DNA of 60,000 nucleotides from Takakia lepidozioides (GCA_030704615.1 CM060731.1:82566756-82626755); one strand, 5' to 3'; counted from the first letter of the stretch, positions 11,357 to 21,911 are shown. A program made the numbers and translations. Notes: generated by a model from the letters alone, not told the origin.

Positions 11357-11561
11357 GCAAGAAACAAGGTTGGATTGGAGGCATAACCTTCAAGCCGCAG
11401 GGATGTGGAGCGTGGGCCGAGTACTTGGCGAGCTGTCTTCCGGAACCCAAGTGGAGCAATACACCACCCTCAGCACCTTGTGTGATTCTAACTCGTAAAT
11501 CCCCAATGCCAGCCACTCCCAACCATCAGCTCCTTTAAGCCAAAAGCCAACACGGGTGGTG

Positions 11562-12630
11562 TCACCCTAGCACAGTCGAGTTTGAACAATCACTCAGTCT
11601 CTCAAACGCGCTTGGGCGAGCCACTCGCTGTGAAGCAAAGGCAGTGCCCACACCCAAGACCACTAGATCAGACGACTGTACTATCAAGGCCCCTCTCGCC
11701 AGACCATCAATTAACTGTGAATAGGTAGGTGCCAAGGCGCAAGGCCGGAGCTGAAACTGTAGTGCCCTCACGATCAAAGCCCCTGTGCCCTGTAACATTA
11801 ACGACAACCAACTTCTCCCTACCACGCCAAGGCCATGATGAAGCTCTGCACTTCGAACACCAGAAAGAGGCAGATACAAACCAACTTCCAACCAGGTTAA
11901 TTCACGATGGTTTAGAAAATGCGACTTGATCGCCCTGGACGGTAGACGCTCTTCATTGCGTAGCTCAAATTCGCCTTAGCAAGCTGTCTGGCCCTGGATA
12001 TCACCGCACCAGGCTCAAGCAAAGGTCGTGTGAACAGGGCCTCGTGATGACTGGTCAGTGCAGCAAGATCACCTACAACAGCTCTCTCTACATGCTCAAA
12101 CCAAAGCTGATCTTCGTCACATACTTCACACAACAGATCATCTAATTCTTGTGACAATTCAATGTCTCTCTCCAATTCGGCTGCTTGCATTCAGGGCCTG
12201 GATCCACAAAATTGTCAAAGTTATAGTAGTCCGGGTCACAGCTATCTAGAGAGCTGTCAGACCTCTCAAACCTTGGCGACCACGCCTCTGCCTCCCCCAT
12301 ATCATCATAATCACTACCACCAGGAGAACCCAATGAAACAACAAGGGCTGGAATGCCAACAGCAGGCTCATGAAGAGGCGATGTCGGCAAGGCAACAATG
12401 CTAGGCCGCACGCCGTTGGTAGTGTTAGTAACAACAAGAGTGTCAACAGGGTTAGAGACAACGGGAGGAGCAACAACAACAACACCAACAGAATGAGAAG
12501 TGGCAGTAGGGTCAGTCTCTACACTAGGATTAGCCTCGATAGCAAGTGCCACGCTAATCTGAAGGAACAGTCCCTCCCCCTCTCTGCAAGCTACACAAGA
12601 CAAATCACGAACTGTAGCCATCCCCTGCAA
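11562..12630 (-). pseudogene. Upstream ORF region of the middle gypsy element
   Basis: Two minus-strand blocks lie near the 5' end of the element. 12630-12142 is a Val/Pro/Ser/Thr-rich frame ending in an acidic, Tyr-rich patch (DSCDPDYYNFDNFVDPGPE). 12190-11912 begins within it after a frame break and is acidic and helical-looking (AAELERDIELSQELDDLLCE; CDEDQLWFEHVERAVVGDL). Together they resemble one accessory protein upstream of gag, in the position of the 249-residue ORF of the left-edge element, though no sequence match between them is obvious. Below 11912 no frame is convincing. Function unknown. Confidence 0.35.
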
Positions 12631-12890
12631 TCACACCCCAACGCACATCGTGAGACAGCAAAATCACAGCAGCAGGAGAAAATAGGGCAAAGCGAGGAGC
12701 CGCCATCGATAACACGCATTAGCGAACCACTTAGGCAGCAGGACGTAGAGCAAATCCTGCGAAGGACCTAACTGATCCTGACAGGGCGGGCAGGATCCAC
12801 CACGCCTAGAGTACCCGGCGCGCCTCCACCATAAAACAAGCCTGAAGCATATACTCCTTTCCTCTCAAGAAGCGAACTTGCACAACAAAG

Positions 12891-13291
12891 GGGCGAGCGG
12901 AAAGAGCAAGCAGTGCACAAGAGGAGGATCAAACACACGGATTAGACACTAAGCAGCGCTCATCCAAAAACTTGTACACCCAAATCACATATACAGCAAC
13001 ACCCGAGTACACCGCCCTGACCTTGTGTCAGGGCGCCGTCTTTATACAAAAGCCCTAACCTTAGTGGCCCGCCGCGTGGCGAGGCATTATAGGCCCAAGC
13101 CCATGGTGCTGCCTTGCAGCCCTGGATCTAACGAAGGGCCAGGATCAAGCCACCAGCCTAAACTAACCCTAACCTAAACATCATTGTAACGGATTAACGG
13201 CTTTATACGCCAAAAAAATATACGATGAATGTGTATCGCCGTTTTGGATGAAACGGGTAAATCTGTGATGAGGAAAGTTTGGGGCATCACA
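12891..13291 (-). repeat. 5' LTR of the middle gypsy element
   Basis: 401-bp partner of 5556-5956. A TTATAC box lies about 150 bp in on the plus strand and the copies differ only by scattered substitutions. The sequence just inside (12840-12890) does not match the tRNA-iMet primer-binding site used by gypsy-1, so the primer tRNA is unclear. Confidence 0.88.
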
Positions 13292-13325
13292 GGGACACCG
13301 GCGTGCCGCGCGCCTTTAGAAAGGT

Positions 13326-13523
13326 TCAAGTCCTAGGAAGCGACCCCTGGGGGTCGCAGATACAGTGTGACAGGAAATGGGTGCCGACAGTTAATTCCAC
13401 TAAAAAGTTTTAAGTCCCTGGAAGCGACCTCCAGGGGGTTGCAGCTAAACAACGACGGGAAATGGTTGGCAGGGGCCTAATGAAGAGTTCTAGTCCCTGG
13501 CAGCGCCGGAGGGGTCGCTGCAA
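13326..13523. repeat. Three GC-rich hairpin repeats
   Basis: Three diverged copies of AAGTCCCTGGAAGCGACC..GGGGTCGCAG lie at about 13326-13358, 13410-13443 and 13489-13523. The first contains a perfect inverted repeat (GCGACCCC, TG, GGGGTCGC; 13340-13357). They start 35 bp right of the gypsy 5' LTR, so they belong to the DNA it inserted into. Confidence 0.6.
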
Positions 13524-13544
13524 GCAAGCGTTTGGTTTTGGGGC

Positions 13545-15369
13545 CCTAAATGTTGATCTACTTCCTTGAAACATGATTAAACGACGGATTATCGTCGATA
13601 ATTAAAAAAATTCAAAATTGTGAAGTGACTTCCTTCTCTTTCTTACCTTCCCTCTCCGTCTCCTCTTCACTCTTGCAAGGTAGAGCGCGGCGAGTTCAAC
13701 AAGAGGGTGAGAGGTCACCTCTCGTGGGGGAGCTCGGAGGAAGGTGCGCTTGGCGCACTTGCTTTTCGCCGCGCCTGTGCAGTCTCCCAAGCTCCGATGT
13801 TGAGCTATTCGCCCTCGGTCGTGCGTCTTCCGTGAGGGCTCCCTTCTCCCTCGTTTACCTTTCTTTCCTTGCACCTTCAAACCCTCCCCTCTGTCTTCCT
13901 TTTCAGGGCGAGCTCGCCGATTGCAGCTCCCCCACCTCTGTCGGTCTGTTAACTCGCAAGGGGCCGCTGCCCCTGTGTGTGTATGTGCTGCAGGGTAGGT
14001 CGCGGGAGCTCGGCTCACTCACCCCCGGCTGTCCTTCCCGGGTAAGCACCCTACAGCTACCCCGCCCGAGCTGGATTATTTTTGTTTTCGATTTTGGGTG
14101 ATGGCACCCTCTCTCGCTCTCTCACACTACCTCTCTGTCAAGTAATTCGCAGCAACGGGGCGTTAAGTTGAAAGCTCAGCTCAGATTTTTGTGGTGATTA
14201 GTGCTAGCAGCCTCACAATGCCTTCACTAATTCCAATCTACTTTCTGTAATCAGTTTAGCTTGTCTTGCATCCCGGCTGTTCTATCTCACGCTGCTTTGA
14301 ATCTGTCCTCCGGACTCCTTGTGCAGTCTTGCTTGCTTGTTTTAGAACGATGTTAGCGCTTTGTCTCTTAGTAATCCTTGACTCTTGGTTAGGGGGGATC
14401 TCCCTCTATAAGCCTTCACGGCCTCCATGGTGGCTATTTTTTCCACCTTTCAACTTTCTTTGGGCACTGTCCCCTTAAAAAAAAAACAAAAAACAAAGGC
14501 CAGTAAAGTTCATCCATTGGCCACTTGAAAAGGTGTGCTGAGAATATACACGCCAAGATATAAACACTGCAGTTTGGTGGCAAAGTTTCAGTTGGCAAGC
14601 ACACATGCAAATCTAATCCTTCGGGTCTGTCAAATATCCCGCATATCTTTCTTTCCTTTGAAAACTTTAAAGGACCCAAATAGAACCCTGCACAGCTTTA
14701 TAAAAAGACCCAAATGGGGCGAATGTACAAATGGGCAAAACCGTCCCCAAGAGGAAAAAACAAAAGCTCGTAGAGCCAGATATATTGACACAAAGAAAGA
14801 AATCAAACTATTTTAGTATCACCTACTGCTTGAAGAAGGTCAAACAACAGGAAAGAGGATGGATCAGAGAGTGGGGGAGGCGAGATGAAGCCGCCCGGGC
14901 AACCTCTGCCCAACGTAAAATTAATAGAGCTTGAGCCTTTGCAGAGCAACATAAACTCGTTGTCTAAAGAAAGCTACAAGAACAGAGGCGTTTGGGCTTC
15001 CAAGGCTTCTGTTTTCCGCTGCACGATGGGCACATGTGCAAAAGAAGTCGTTTCTTTCCTTTCCCCTCACCACATAAGGATAAGTCAAGATGTGAAGACA
15101 TTCATTGAGATACGATTTATACTTTTTGCAACATAAGTTTAACTTTGTTGCATAGTGCTTGCTGAAATGCACACACAAAACAAGATTACAAAGAAAGTTT
15201 CCTTACCCATTCCCACTCCCTTTCCCAATACTTTGATGTTTTCTTCCAAGTGACTAATCTTTCACTCAGGCACAAAGGTTCTTCACAAATGTTAATATTC
15301 AGGGAGGAGCTTCAGTATATATAATAAAACAGGCTGACAATTGACTAGCTCAAACCACTACGGTTGTTC
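13545..15369. other. Non-coding or unresolved DNA
   Basis: No gene can be supported here. 13600-14130 is pyrimidine-rich and includes CTCTCTCGCTCTCTCAC-like runs on the plus strand, as seen in plant 5' leaders, but no downstream plus-strand coding sequence was identified. 14470-15170 has A-rich patches and short unsupported frames. Confidence 0.35.
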
Positions 15370-16134
15370 CTACATTTCTGCTCGGCTAGGATCAGTCTTC
15401 TCCGACTTGGATTGGATAACCATGTTATCCTTTCCGACATGTGCTGTGTTCATCTCAACCGCCAAAGTTTCCTTTGGAATTACAGAGACTTCAACATCTT
15501 CATTTACATTTACAGATGTATGATCTTCCATTGATGGAGGGTGGAACACCTTCTCAACCTCCAACTCGGAGTACACAGGAAGTGATCCCTCAATCCTCCA
15601 ACTCATCTCTCTAAATGGTCCATTCTCTGCTTCACTTCCTGGTACCTCACCAAAGACTGCTGCTTCCCTAGCTTTCTTCCATGGAAACCGAAGGCTTCTT
15701 CTCAAATTGTCTTCAGAAACCATCGGCATAGAGTGCTTTGGGATCAAATTCAATGTTGTGTGCAACAACTCTGGTACCAATGGCAACATGGTGCTCAGTT
15801 CAGGAATGTCCAAATTGCTGCCTTTGGCCTGAAGTTCAGGGAAGAACTTTTGAAGGAACTCTGTCCCAGATCCAAACATGGGGTGTCTCATGAACTCAAC
15901 CACGATGACTGGACCAAGGTCCGCATGTCTGCTCAAGCTCTCACTAGCTTTCATCAACTCTGCTGGCAAAAATCTTAGCCTGTTTCCACGCAGCATCAGT
16001 GCTTGCTTGAAGGCCTGACCCCTGCAATTTCTCACTGGCATCCCCCTGTGCCACACCTTCCACATTCCATTCAAAAGCAAAGAAGAGAGTACAGTAGAGG
16101 GAGGGACACCTAACCATAGGGGAAGAAGAAACAA
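15370..16134 (-). CDS. Unknown protein, probable C-terminal exon
   Basis: I do not recognise this protein. The 254-residue frame ends at 15370. Its first residues are probably intronic; a plausible acceptor (CTATGGTTAG) lies near 16110, so the exon likely begins near VPPSTVL. The body looks like a real globular protein: RGQAFKQALMLRGNRLRFLP, then ESLSRHADLGPVIVVEFMRH, then FLQKFFPELQAKG, PELLHTTLNLIP and LRFPWKKAREAAVFG. The last 80 residues are acidic and Ser/Val-rich. The same-strand block at 16316-16704 has a similar coding look and is probably an upstream exon, but the obvious splice phases do not match. Possibly a remnant of a host gene. No transposon motif is visible. Confidence 0.4.
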   Translation of the reverse strand: MFLLPLWLGVPPSTVLSSLLLNGMWKVWHRGMPVRNCRGQAFKQALMLRGNRLRFLPAELMKASESLSRHADLGPVIVVEFMRHPMFGSGTEFLQKFFPELQAKGSNLDIPELSTMLPLVPELLHTTLNLIPKHSMPMVSEDNLRRSLRFPWKKAREAAVFGEVPGSEAENGPFREMSWRIEGSLPVYSELEVEKVFHPPSMEDHTSVNVNEDVEVSVIPKETLAVEMNTAHVGKDNMVIQSKSEKTDPSRAEM

Positions 16135-16315
16135 AGAAACTTCATTATGTCCTTGAAAAGGGTGTCACAAATGTCTTCCCCTCCTTTCAAATTAAGTTCT
16201 CCCTTAAGCATTTGAGTGCTTATACCCAATGCTATTTCAACAATCCAGTAATCCCTGCACCCTGCTTTACTATATCGTTCTGAGCACATATCCATAGAAT
16301 CACGCGCTCCATATG

Positions 16316-16704
16316 CTACCTGCTTTTGAGACTAGAGATTTGCAAATTGACAAACTTCAACAGGGTTTTAACCAAATATTTCTGAGAGAACCAGGGACAA
16401 GGGATTGTTCTCACTGACCGGAAGTGTTCAATCTGATCCTCGTGTTTGAACCCCATAAACTGAGGCCGGTGGATACTGTTTGAATTCAAATGGGCAAAAG
16501 ATTTTGATGCAACTTGCAATATGGGTGCCACAACATCTTGGTTTGTTTTCATCCCTTGGACAAAGTTGTCCTTCCTCAAGTTAGTGTAGTGACATGACTT
16601 CCGAGCCTCACACAAGTGTGCTGCCATCTCCCACAACTTGAACTTGAAGGCAAAAAATGTCTTTGCCAAAAACTTGTGATCTATCACAAAGTTGCACTGT
16701 CAAC
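16316..16704 (-). CDS. Unknown protein, probable internal exon
   Basis: The open minus-strand block starts after a likely acceptor (TGTTGACAG, near 16705). It reads into IDHKFLAKTFFAFKFKLWEM, then AHLCEARKSCHYTNLRKDNF, then VVAPILQVASKSFAHLNSNS and PQFMGFKHEDQIEHFRS. A candidate donor (GTCAGTG) follows at about 16418. The amphipathic pattern looks helical. It has the same strand and style as the block at 15370-16134, so I infer one gene. Family not recognised. Confidence 0.38.
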
Positions 16705-16849
16705 ACAAGCCAGTATCTTGTTACTTTTGTCATAGTTCATTTCATAAATCAATGTGAGTAAGCTACATGAAGTGCCAAACATAGGAGAGAACAATAACTG
16801 CGTGTGTTTGTGATTGTGTGAGAGACAGAAGAAGAAAGGTTATTACATC

Positions 16850-17428
16850 CGGAGAGAGAACATACTCTTAAGATCTCGTTTGCTGTAGGCTTGTGGCCAT
16901 AGACCCCGTGCCCAGTTTGGATGGAAACATAGGGAATAGACACTAAATTTGTGAGGGGCTGACTCCAGTAGTGTGACTTACATTATTAGTTCGGGCTTTC
17001 CTGATGTCCTCTAGAAAGCCCTTCACATAAGTATACTCTGCTGTGTGTGAGCAGCCCAAAAGTTCCCCAACAGGGCCAGGGCTTTAGGCTCAGCCTCGAG
17101 ATTTTGAAAGTTGGTGAACAGAGATGCAGGAACCTTGTTCTTGACCCAGCAGAGGGTTCCAGAGAATGTACCCATAAGACGTTTGCCATAGCCTTGTGAC
17201 CATACACCTGCCCAGTTTGGGCGGAACAAAAGGGAGCAGAAACTATCTTTGTGAGGGGCTCACTCCCGTAGTGTGATTACCTTGATAAAGCCAATAGTTC
17301 AGGTTTTCCAGATATCCTCTAGAAAGCCAACAAGCATCGACTTGCTGTGTGCGAGCTGCCCAGTAATTTCGACCCCAAGAGGGCCAGGACTTTAGGTTCA
17401 GCCTCAAGATTTTGAAAGTTGGTGAACC
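16850..17428 (-). repeat. 308-bp tandem duplication
   Basis: Two diverged head-to-tail copies, about 16850-17120 and 17158-17428. Both contain GTGAGGGGCT.ACTCC.GTAGTGTGA, CCTCTAGAAAGCC (17008 and 17316, so period 308) and GATTTTGAAAGTTGGTGAAC. On the minus strand each copy can be read SPGP..G....FLEDI, and the left copy is followed by a good donor (GTAAGT). It may be a duplicated exon of the unknown gene to the left. The right copy ends where the LTR fragment begins. Confidence 0.55.
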
Positions 17429-17754
17429 CCGCGGACAGCTACAAAAGTATATATAGGGAGTAGTAACCCCGAGAACGGTGCAAGCCCGTTGGTGACCAAA
17501 AACTAGTGAGTAAGCGAGCGAGCCGGAAAGCGACCAAAGAGTGGGGAGCTGTTCCGGACTGCCATCTACCAAAGGGAATTCTCCTAGTCCCAATTAGGTG
17601 GAGGGTTTAGAGGGAGGCGAAGGGGGGACCGTTATGTCCCGGTGAGCAGCCGAAGCTCCAAGTTGGTCGGGCGGCCAGGTTGGGAGTCAGGCGCGCGCAT
17701 CAAAGCGAGTAACTATGACTTGAAGGGGAGCTTACCGAAGTGAGGTGCGCGACA
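17429..17754 (-). repeat. Inverted LTR fragment of the gypsy-1 family
   Basis: Reverse complement of the first roughly 325 bp of the LTR at 36876-37600. It ends in GAGGTGCGCGACA, the complement of the LTR start TGTCGCACACC. The rest of the LTR and any interior are missing, so this is a truncated relic. Confidence 0.85.
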
Positions 17755-17811
17755 CGTCTACTGTGCTAATTGTGCAAACAAATCTTTAGCCCTGTGCCTT
17801 CTGAATACAAG

Positions 17812-18879
17812 TCACGTTGTCAATGGGACTTCGACTGCTCTGAAAACTAGCTCATGAGTCATCGGGCTCCTCCAGGTAAACTGGATTGCAGCCGTTGTAC
17901 CGCCCCTATTGATTCGCTGCCCAAGTGCAAACTTGAAAGTAAACCAGTCCTTCGTGAAAGGTGTTCCTCTCTCTGGCTTTGCAGTCTTGGAGACATTTGC
18001 TCTGACTTTTACCCACTCATAAAACACTTGAATGAATGACATGACGTAAAAGCCACACTCCCAGCCAAATGATTGCTGGGGCACATCAGGCACGTGGAAC
18101 TGAAATGCTTGGACAATCTCATGCCACTCTGGTGAGTCCATCGAGTACCCTAAGCACTCAGCATGAAGCTTCCGAATCCACCCTAGAACAAAGGGACATT
18201 TATGCGAGTCCTTGATAGAGTTCAGGTGAGTGTAACAGCCCTTGCGGAGGTCGATGATACAAACACTCCAGTGCCCCCTGCAATGGTATCAAACAACATG
18301 GCGTCATTGCACAATCATGATGGGCAGACTCAGCAGACCGACCACTCAGCAGACTCAATCTTCAAACCCAGTCCACTACATAAATACAGAGGTCAACTTA
18401 ATCGCTCAGAGTCAAGACGACACTGCGAAACCAGACTATGACTCAGGAGACAGTTTCAACAGACTCGGAAGAGTTCTTACTCGTCCCCAATTGGCACCAA
18501 AATGAAATCACACTCTTTCAAGTCATTGCCCAGTCGTTCAGTACTGAGGCAACCTTTCAAGACCTCCAGAAGGCTTTTACGTTGCCCCACCCCCAATGAC
18601 TTCAACACCGTCCACATCGACGTTGGAAGAACAACAATAGTGTTGGTGAACGCAGCCTCAACCGACTTCTCATAGAATCGACACCACAGCTCCAGGAGTC
18701 TATCTGTGCACTCCGACTCCTTCTGGAGCGCCTTTATGTCATCCGGCGACAGTCCGCATTCAAACCGTGGGTCCCCTTCAAAAAACATCAGCATGGAATT
18801 ACCCGCCTTCACGTGCAGAGCATGTGCTTTGCCAAACCGAGCACCCATCCTGCACAAAGCAGACCATCCTTCGGGAAGC
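17812..18879 (-). CDS. Ulp1-type (C48) cysteine protease domain, two exons
   Basis: Ulp1-type proteases cleave SUMO from proteins or process SUMO precursors, usually in the nucleus. Exon 18879-18481 ends in ECDFILVPIGDE at a GTAAGA donor. The intron 18480-18278 closes with TTGCAG, and exon 18277-17812 continues GHWSVCIIDLRKG, so splice phases agree. The catalytic His is in HW. Seventeen residues later, where Ulp1 has its catalytic Asp (Y-x-D-S), there is Asn (HLNSI). The oxyanion Gln and nucleophile Cys are present with correct spacing (PQQSFGWECGFYV). An upstream exon joins in phase at 18879/19075. Exons end in a normal stop after VEVPLTT. The Asp-to-Asn change may lower activity or reflect a divergent subfamily. 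Such proteases occur in plant MULE-type transposons; no transposase was found here. Confidence 0.8.
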
Positions 18880-19074
18880 CTCATGTATTGAACAGACTGA
18901 CGTCAACATGGTACCAAACACTCTACAGGCTGAACAATTCATCAGACTGACAAGACTAACCACAACAGACAATGATGAAACCAGCAGCAGATTGACCAGC
19001 GTACAGACTGACCACAACAGAGTGCAAAGCACTTAACGACAAAGACAGACGAGGAGACTGAGCACAGTACTCAC

Positions 19075-20517
19075 CTGTGCTGCTCCAGGAAACAACCCAT
19101 ATCTTTGTCCATGTCCAAGGCCAGCTTGCGGTTCTTGTTCATAAAGACGCCAGACTTTTTCTTCGCCGGTCTCTTGGTACTCGGACCCTCCTGGACCTCA
19201 TCAGCATGGTCCACGACAGTCCGCTTCTTGGCTTTGCCTCTCCCCTGGGAAGCAGGGACAGCTGTAGGCGGGCTGGATAGAGCAGACAAACGTAGCACTG
19301 CCGCCCTACTTCGCAACAGAGGCTGGTCAGCAGGTTTGTTTACACTTGCCGGACCTGTCTTTGCAACTTCGTGGGTCGCATGTGTAGAACTGACCCGCGC
19401 ATCGGGGGGCGTACTCACCCCCACACCTTTCTTGGTTGTCGATCCCACATTTGCAGCATGGGCATAAGATGTCATGTCCTCAGAAGTAGACAGTCTGCCG
19501 ACGGAGGGACGAACATCCTGTGAGGATACCGAGCAAAATGACGAATTAGCCCAATTTCACAATGTGCTAAAACATAAACAACAGTGCTGAAAGAGGAAAT
19601 GGCACAACCTGCCCAAGGGGTGAGGGAGTAGACTCCATGTAATCCAGCACTATACCAGATGGTGTCTGCGCCGCATGTGGTTCCTTGTCAGTGTGCCTGC
19701 TAGCATGTTATTTGTCAGTCCTTTCGTCTGTGAACTGTGCAGTCTGCTGGCAACTCTGCGGTTCAGTCTCTTTCTCAATGTGGGCAATGTGCTCGGTGGT
19801 AGGTTGGTCGTCAGTCCTTCCCTCTGTGAAGTGTGTAGTGTGCTGGTCAGGCCGTGCAGTCTGAACTGTGCAGTCAGAGCTGAGCTGTACAGTCTGCCGC
19901 TCTGTGACCTGTGCAGTCTGCTGGTTAGTCTGCGGTTCAGTCTGCTCATCAATTAAGACAGTATTGTGCCCCGCCACAGGTTGCTCGGCAGTTCTTCCAT
20001 GTGTCCACTGTTCAGTGTGCTGGTCAGTCTGGTGGACAGCCGGCTGGGTGTTTGGATCTCCATGGACTTGGGAAACATCAAGAACATGTATGGAAGACCC
20101 ACCGGCAATTGCTTCCTCAGACTCTTCTGTAAGATCTATGATACAGTTTTGCGTTCCCAGATTGAGTTCGGTCATCACGTAAGACTCATCTATGGCTTTC
20201 GCCACTGAGCGCATGAAAACGGGACTAAGCTAGAAGGTCATAGAAGGCAGGCCACGGGGAGCTGGATAAGAATGCTTTACCGGTGACTTGATGACGTCGT
20301 CAGTGAATGTGCCTGGGGGAAAAGTGGACTCGGTCAAAACACTCATACTGGCAGATCCAAAAACATGTTGTTGGGAACTCAGCAGAAATTCGTCCACAGG
20401 GTCCCGGTGAGGCCAGTGCCTCCGAGTCTGTTGCACAATCCAGGGAACAGACTGGCTGTTAGTCTCCAAGATAGTCTGCTCGGCCATCTGCTGAGTGGGT
20501 TCGCCAGTGTGCTGCAC
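19075..20517 (-). pseudogene. Middle exons of the Ulp1 gene: SUMO-interacting motif and basic clusters
   Basis: Exon 19517-19075 joins downstream in phase (donor GTGAGT) and carries basic clusters typical of nuclear import (GKAKKRT; STKRPAKKKSG). The exon before it runs from about 20517 to 19609 (donor GTTGTG; 91-bp intron, acceptor CCTCACAG, phase 0). One frame spans it with two stop codons, at 20230-20232 and 19708-19710. At 20113-20142 it encodes IIDLTEESEE, a textbook SUMO-interacting motif (hydrophobic core followed by acids), which suits a SUMO-protease substrate or targeting arm. Much of the rest is Gln/Thr-rich (QTNQQTAQVTERQTVQL), created by the same CAGACTG motif that fills the introns. 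The stops suggest decay, unless these segments are spliced out. Confidence 0.6.
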
Positions 20518-20521
20518 AGTC

Positions 20522-20870
20522 TGCTGAGGGGCAATCTGCTGGCTGGATTCGTCGGTCTGCTAAGAGGCAATCTGCTGGCTGGATTCGTCGGTCTGCTGAG
20601 GGGCAATCTGCTGGCTGGATTCGTCGGTCTGCTGTACGGTCTGCTGAGGGGCAATTTGCTGGCTGGATTCGTCGGTCTGCTGCATGGTCTGTTGAGGGGC
20701 AATCTGCTGGCTGGATTCGTCGGTCTGCTGCAACGGTCTGCTGAGGGGCAATCTGCTGGCTGGATTTGTCGGTCTGCTGCACGGTCTGCTGTACAGTCTA
20801 CTGTATAGTCTGCTGAGGGGCAGTCTGGTGGCCATGTTCGCTGGTCTGTTGCACAGTCGGCTGAGGGGCA
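20522..20870 (-). repeat. Imperfect 36-bp tandem repeats coding for Gln/Thr-rich peptide
   Basis: Plus-strand unit CTGAGGGGCAATCTGCTGG plus CTGGATTCGTCGGTCTG, repeated about six times, with 12-bp expansions (GTACGGTCTGCT). Read on the minus strand it gives QQTDESSQQIAP units. It lies between two exons of the Ulp1 gene and is built from the same CAGTCTGCTG-like core. Confidence 0.75.
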
Positions 20871-20872
20871 GT

Positions 20873-21911
20873 CTATTGGCCGGTCTGTTCTCCGATCTGC
20901 TGCAAAGTCTGTAAAGTTCGCTGCCCGCTCAGTACTGTTTGCACATACTGAGTATGTGTGTGCGAGGCAGTCTGCTGGGAGTGATCCGGCCTATTACCCG
21001 GGATGGTCTGGTGCACATGCTCGGTCTCCAGCACTTGGGCAGTCTGCCCACATGTGTCGTGGGGAATATGTTGTTGGACATTGTTGTGGCCAGTCTGCTG
21101 GACAGTCTCCCGAACTCTTTGTAAAGCCAGGACAAGATCTCTTGCGCCTCTGGCAAAAGAGTCGAAAACAGCCTGCACTTGCTTGTCTCCCAGATCAACT
21201 CGCCCTGCAACACATGTTTATGCAAATGTGAACTTTTAAAAAAGTTGGCAAAAGAAATTGAGTTGAAACACGAAAGTTGCCCATAACATTTTACCTTCCA
21301 AGAGATTTCCGACGAGGCCAATGTCCTTGATTTGCCGGCACAGGCATGCTCCATCAAGATGAACAATGGCGCCGATGCGGTCTTCAGTTGGGATTCTACC
21401 CCACAGGACTTTGAAGACATTGGGATTCTGCAAAACAATGTCGAATACTGCTCGCTCCATCACCAATGCAAACCAATGCAATGCGTCATCCACCACAAAC
21501 TTCTGTGAATGGTCTGTTCCATGGAGTAAGTCCATCCTCAAACTATGCAGATCCTTCATCAAATTGCATCCATCTGTGTTGTAGGAAGGAAGCTGTCATG
21601 CGCTCAAAGTCCTCCTCAGTCAATCCGAACAAGTGCTTTCTTCGCACCCCAAAGGTTGGATGTGCCATAGGCATATGTCTGAGGTCTTCAGGCCGTGGGT
21701 CATTCATGAGAATCAGTTGCACAAGTAGAAGCGACGCATTTTGGTCGCTTGTGGCTTCATTGGCAACAGCAGAGGCGGCTTCTAGAACATGGTTGGCTTC
21801 CTCAATAGAAAACTCCATGGAATAATGAAAGGGTACAAATGACCACCGGCGGTCCGCAACAATCCGGTGGAGCTCATTATGCCAATCCAAATGGGGATTA
21901 ATTTCTCCCAC
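20873..21911 (-). CDS. Upstream exons of the Ulp1 gene region, unknown domain
   Basis: Three minus-strand blocks. 21911-21543 reads EINPHLDWHNELHRIVADRR, then YSMEFSIEEANHVLEAASAV, then PTFGVRRKHLFGLTEEDFER; it looks globular but I do not recognise the fold. The next frame, to 21295, contains FVVDDALHWFALVMERAVFD and VFKVLWGRIPTEDRIGAIVH. It ends at a good donor (GGAAG/GTAAAA) whose phase matches the acceptor at 21204 (GTTGCAG). The following exon reads VDLGDKQVQAVFDSFARGAR and then Gln/Thr/His-rich sequence to 20873. The change of frame near 21550 is either a small intron or a mutation. Together with the flanking exons this is probably one long gene ending in the Ulp1 domain. Confidence 0.5.

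Larger units (their letters stand above)
5556..13291 (-). mobile_element. Complete but decayed Ty3/gypsy retrotransposon with 401-bp LTRs
   Basis: A 7.7-kb minus-strand LTR retrotransposon. Two direct repeats of equal length (5556-5956 and 12891-13291) flank an interior holding, in transcription order, upstream ORFs, gag, a dUTPase-like module, reverse transcriptase, RNase H and integrase. The LTRs differ at roughly 14 positions by eye, so the insertion is not recent. The coding interior has several frameshifts, stops and an integrase deletion, so it is non-autonomous. The RT-RNaseH-INT order defines Ty3/gypsy. No chromodomain is visible at the C-terminus, unlike the two elements to the right. 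Target-site duplications could not be confirmed. Confidence 0.9.

Noticed and set aside
13602-14130. Overlapping plus and minus ORFs of 138-158 residues
   Set aside because: Both come from a pyrimidine-rich tract; neither has a domain or a convincing codon pattern.
20522-20870. Regularly spaced repeats resembling a CRISPR array
   Set aside because: Units are contiguous with no unique spacers, in a eukaryotic multi-exon gene. It is a minisatellite.
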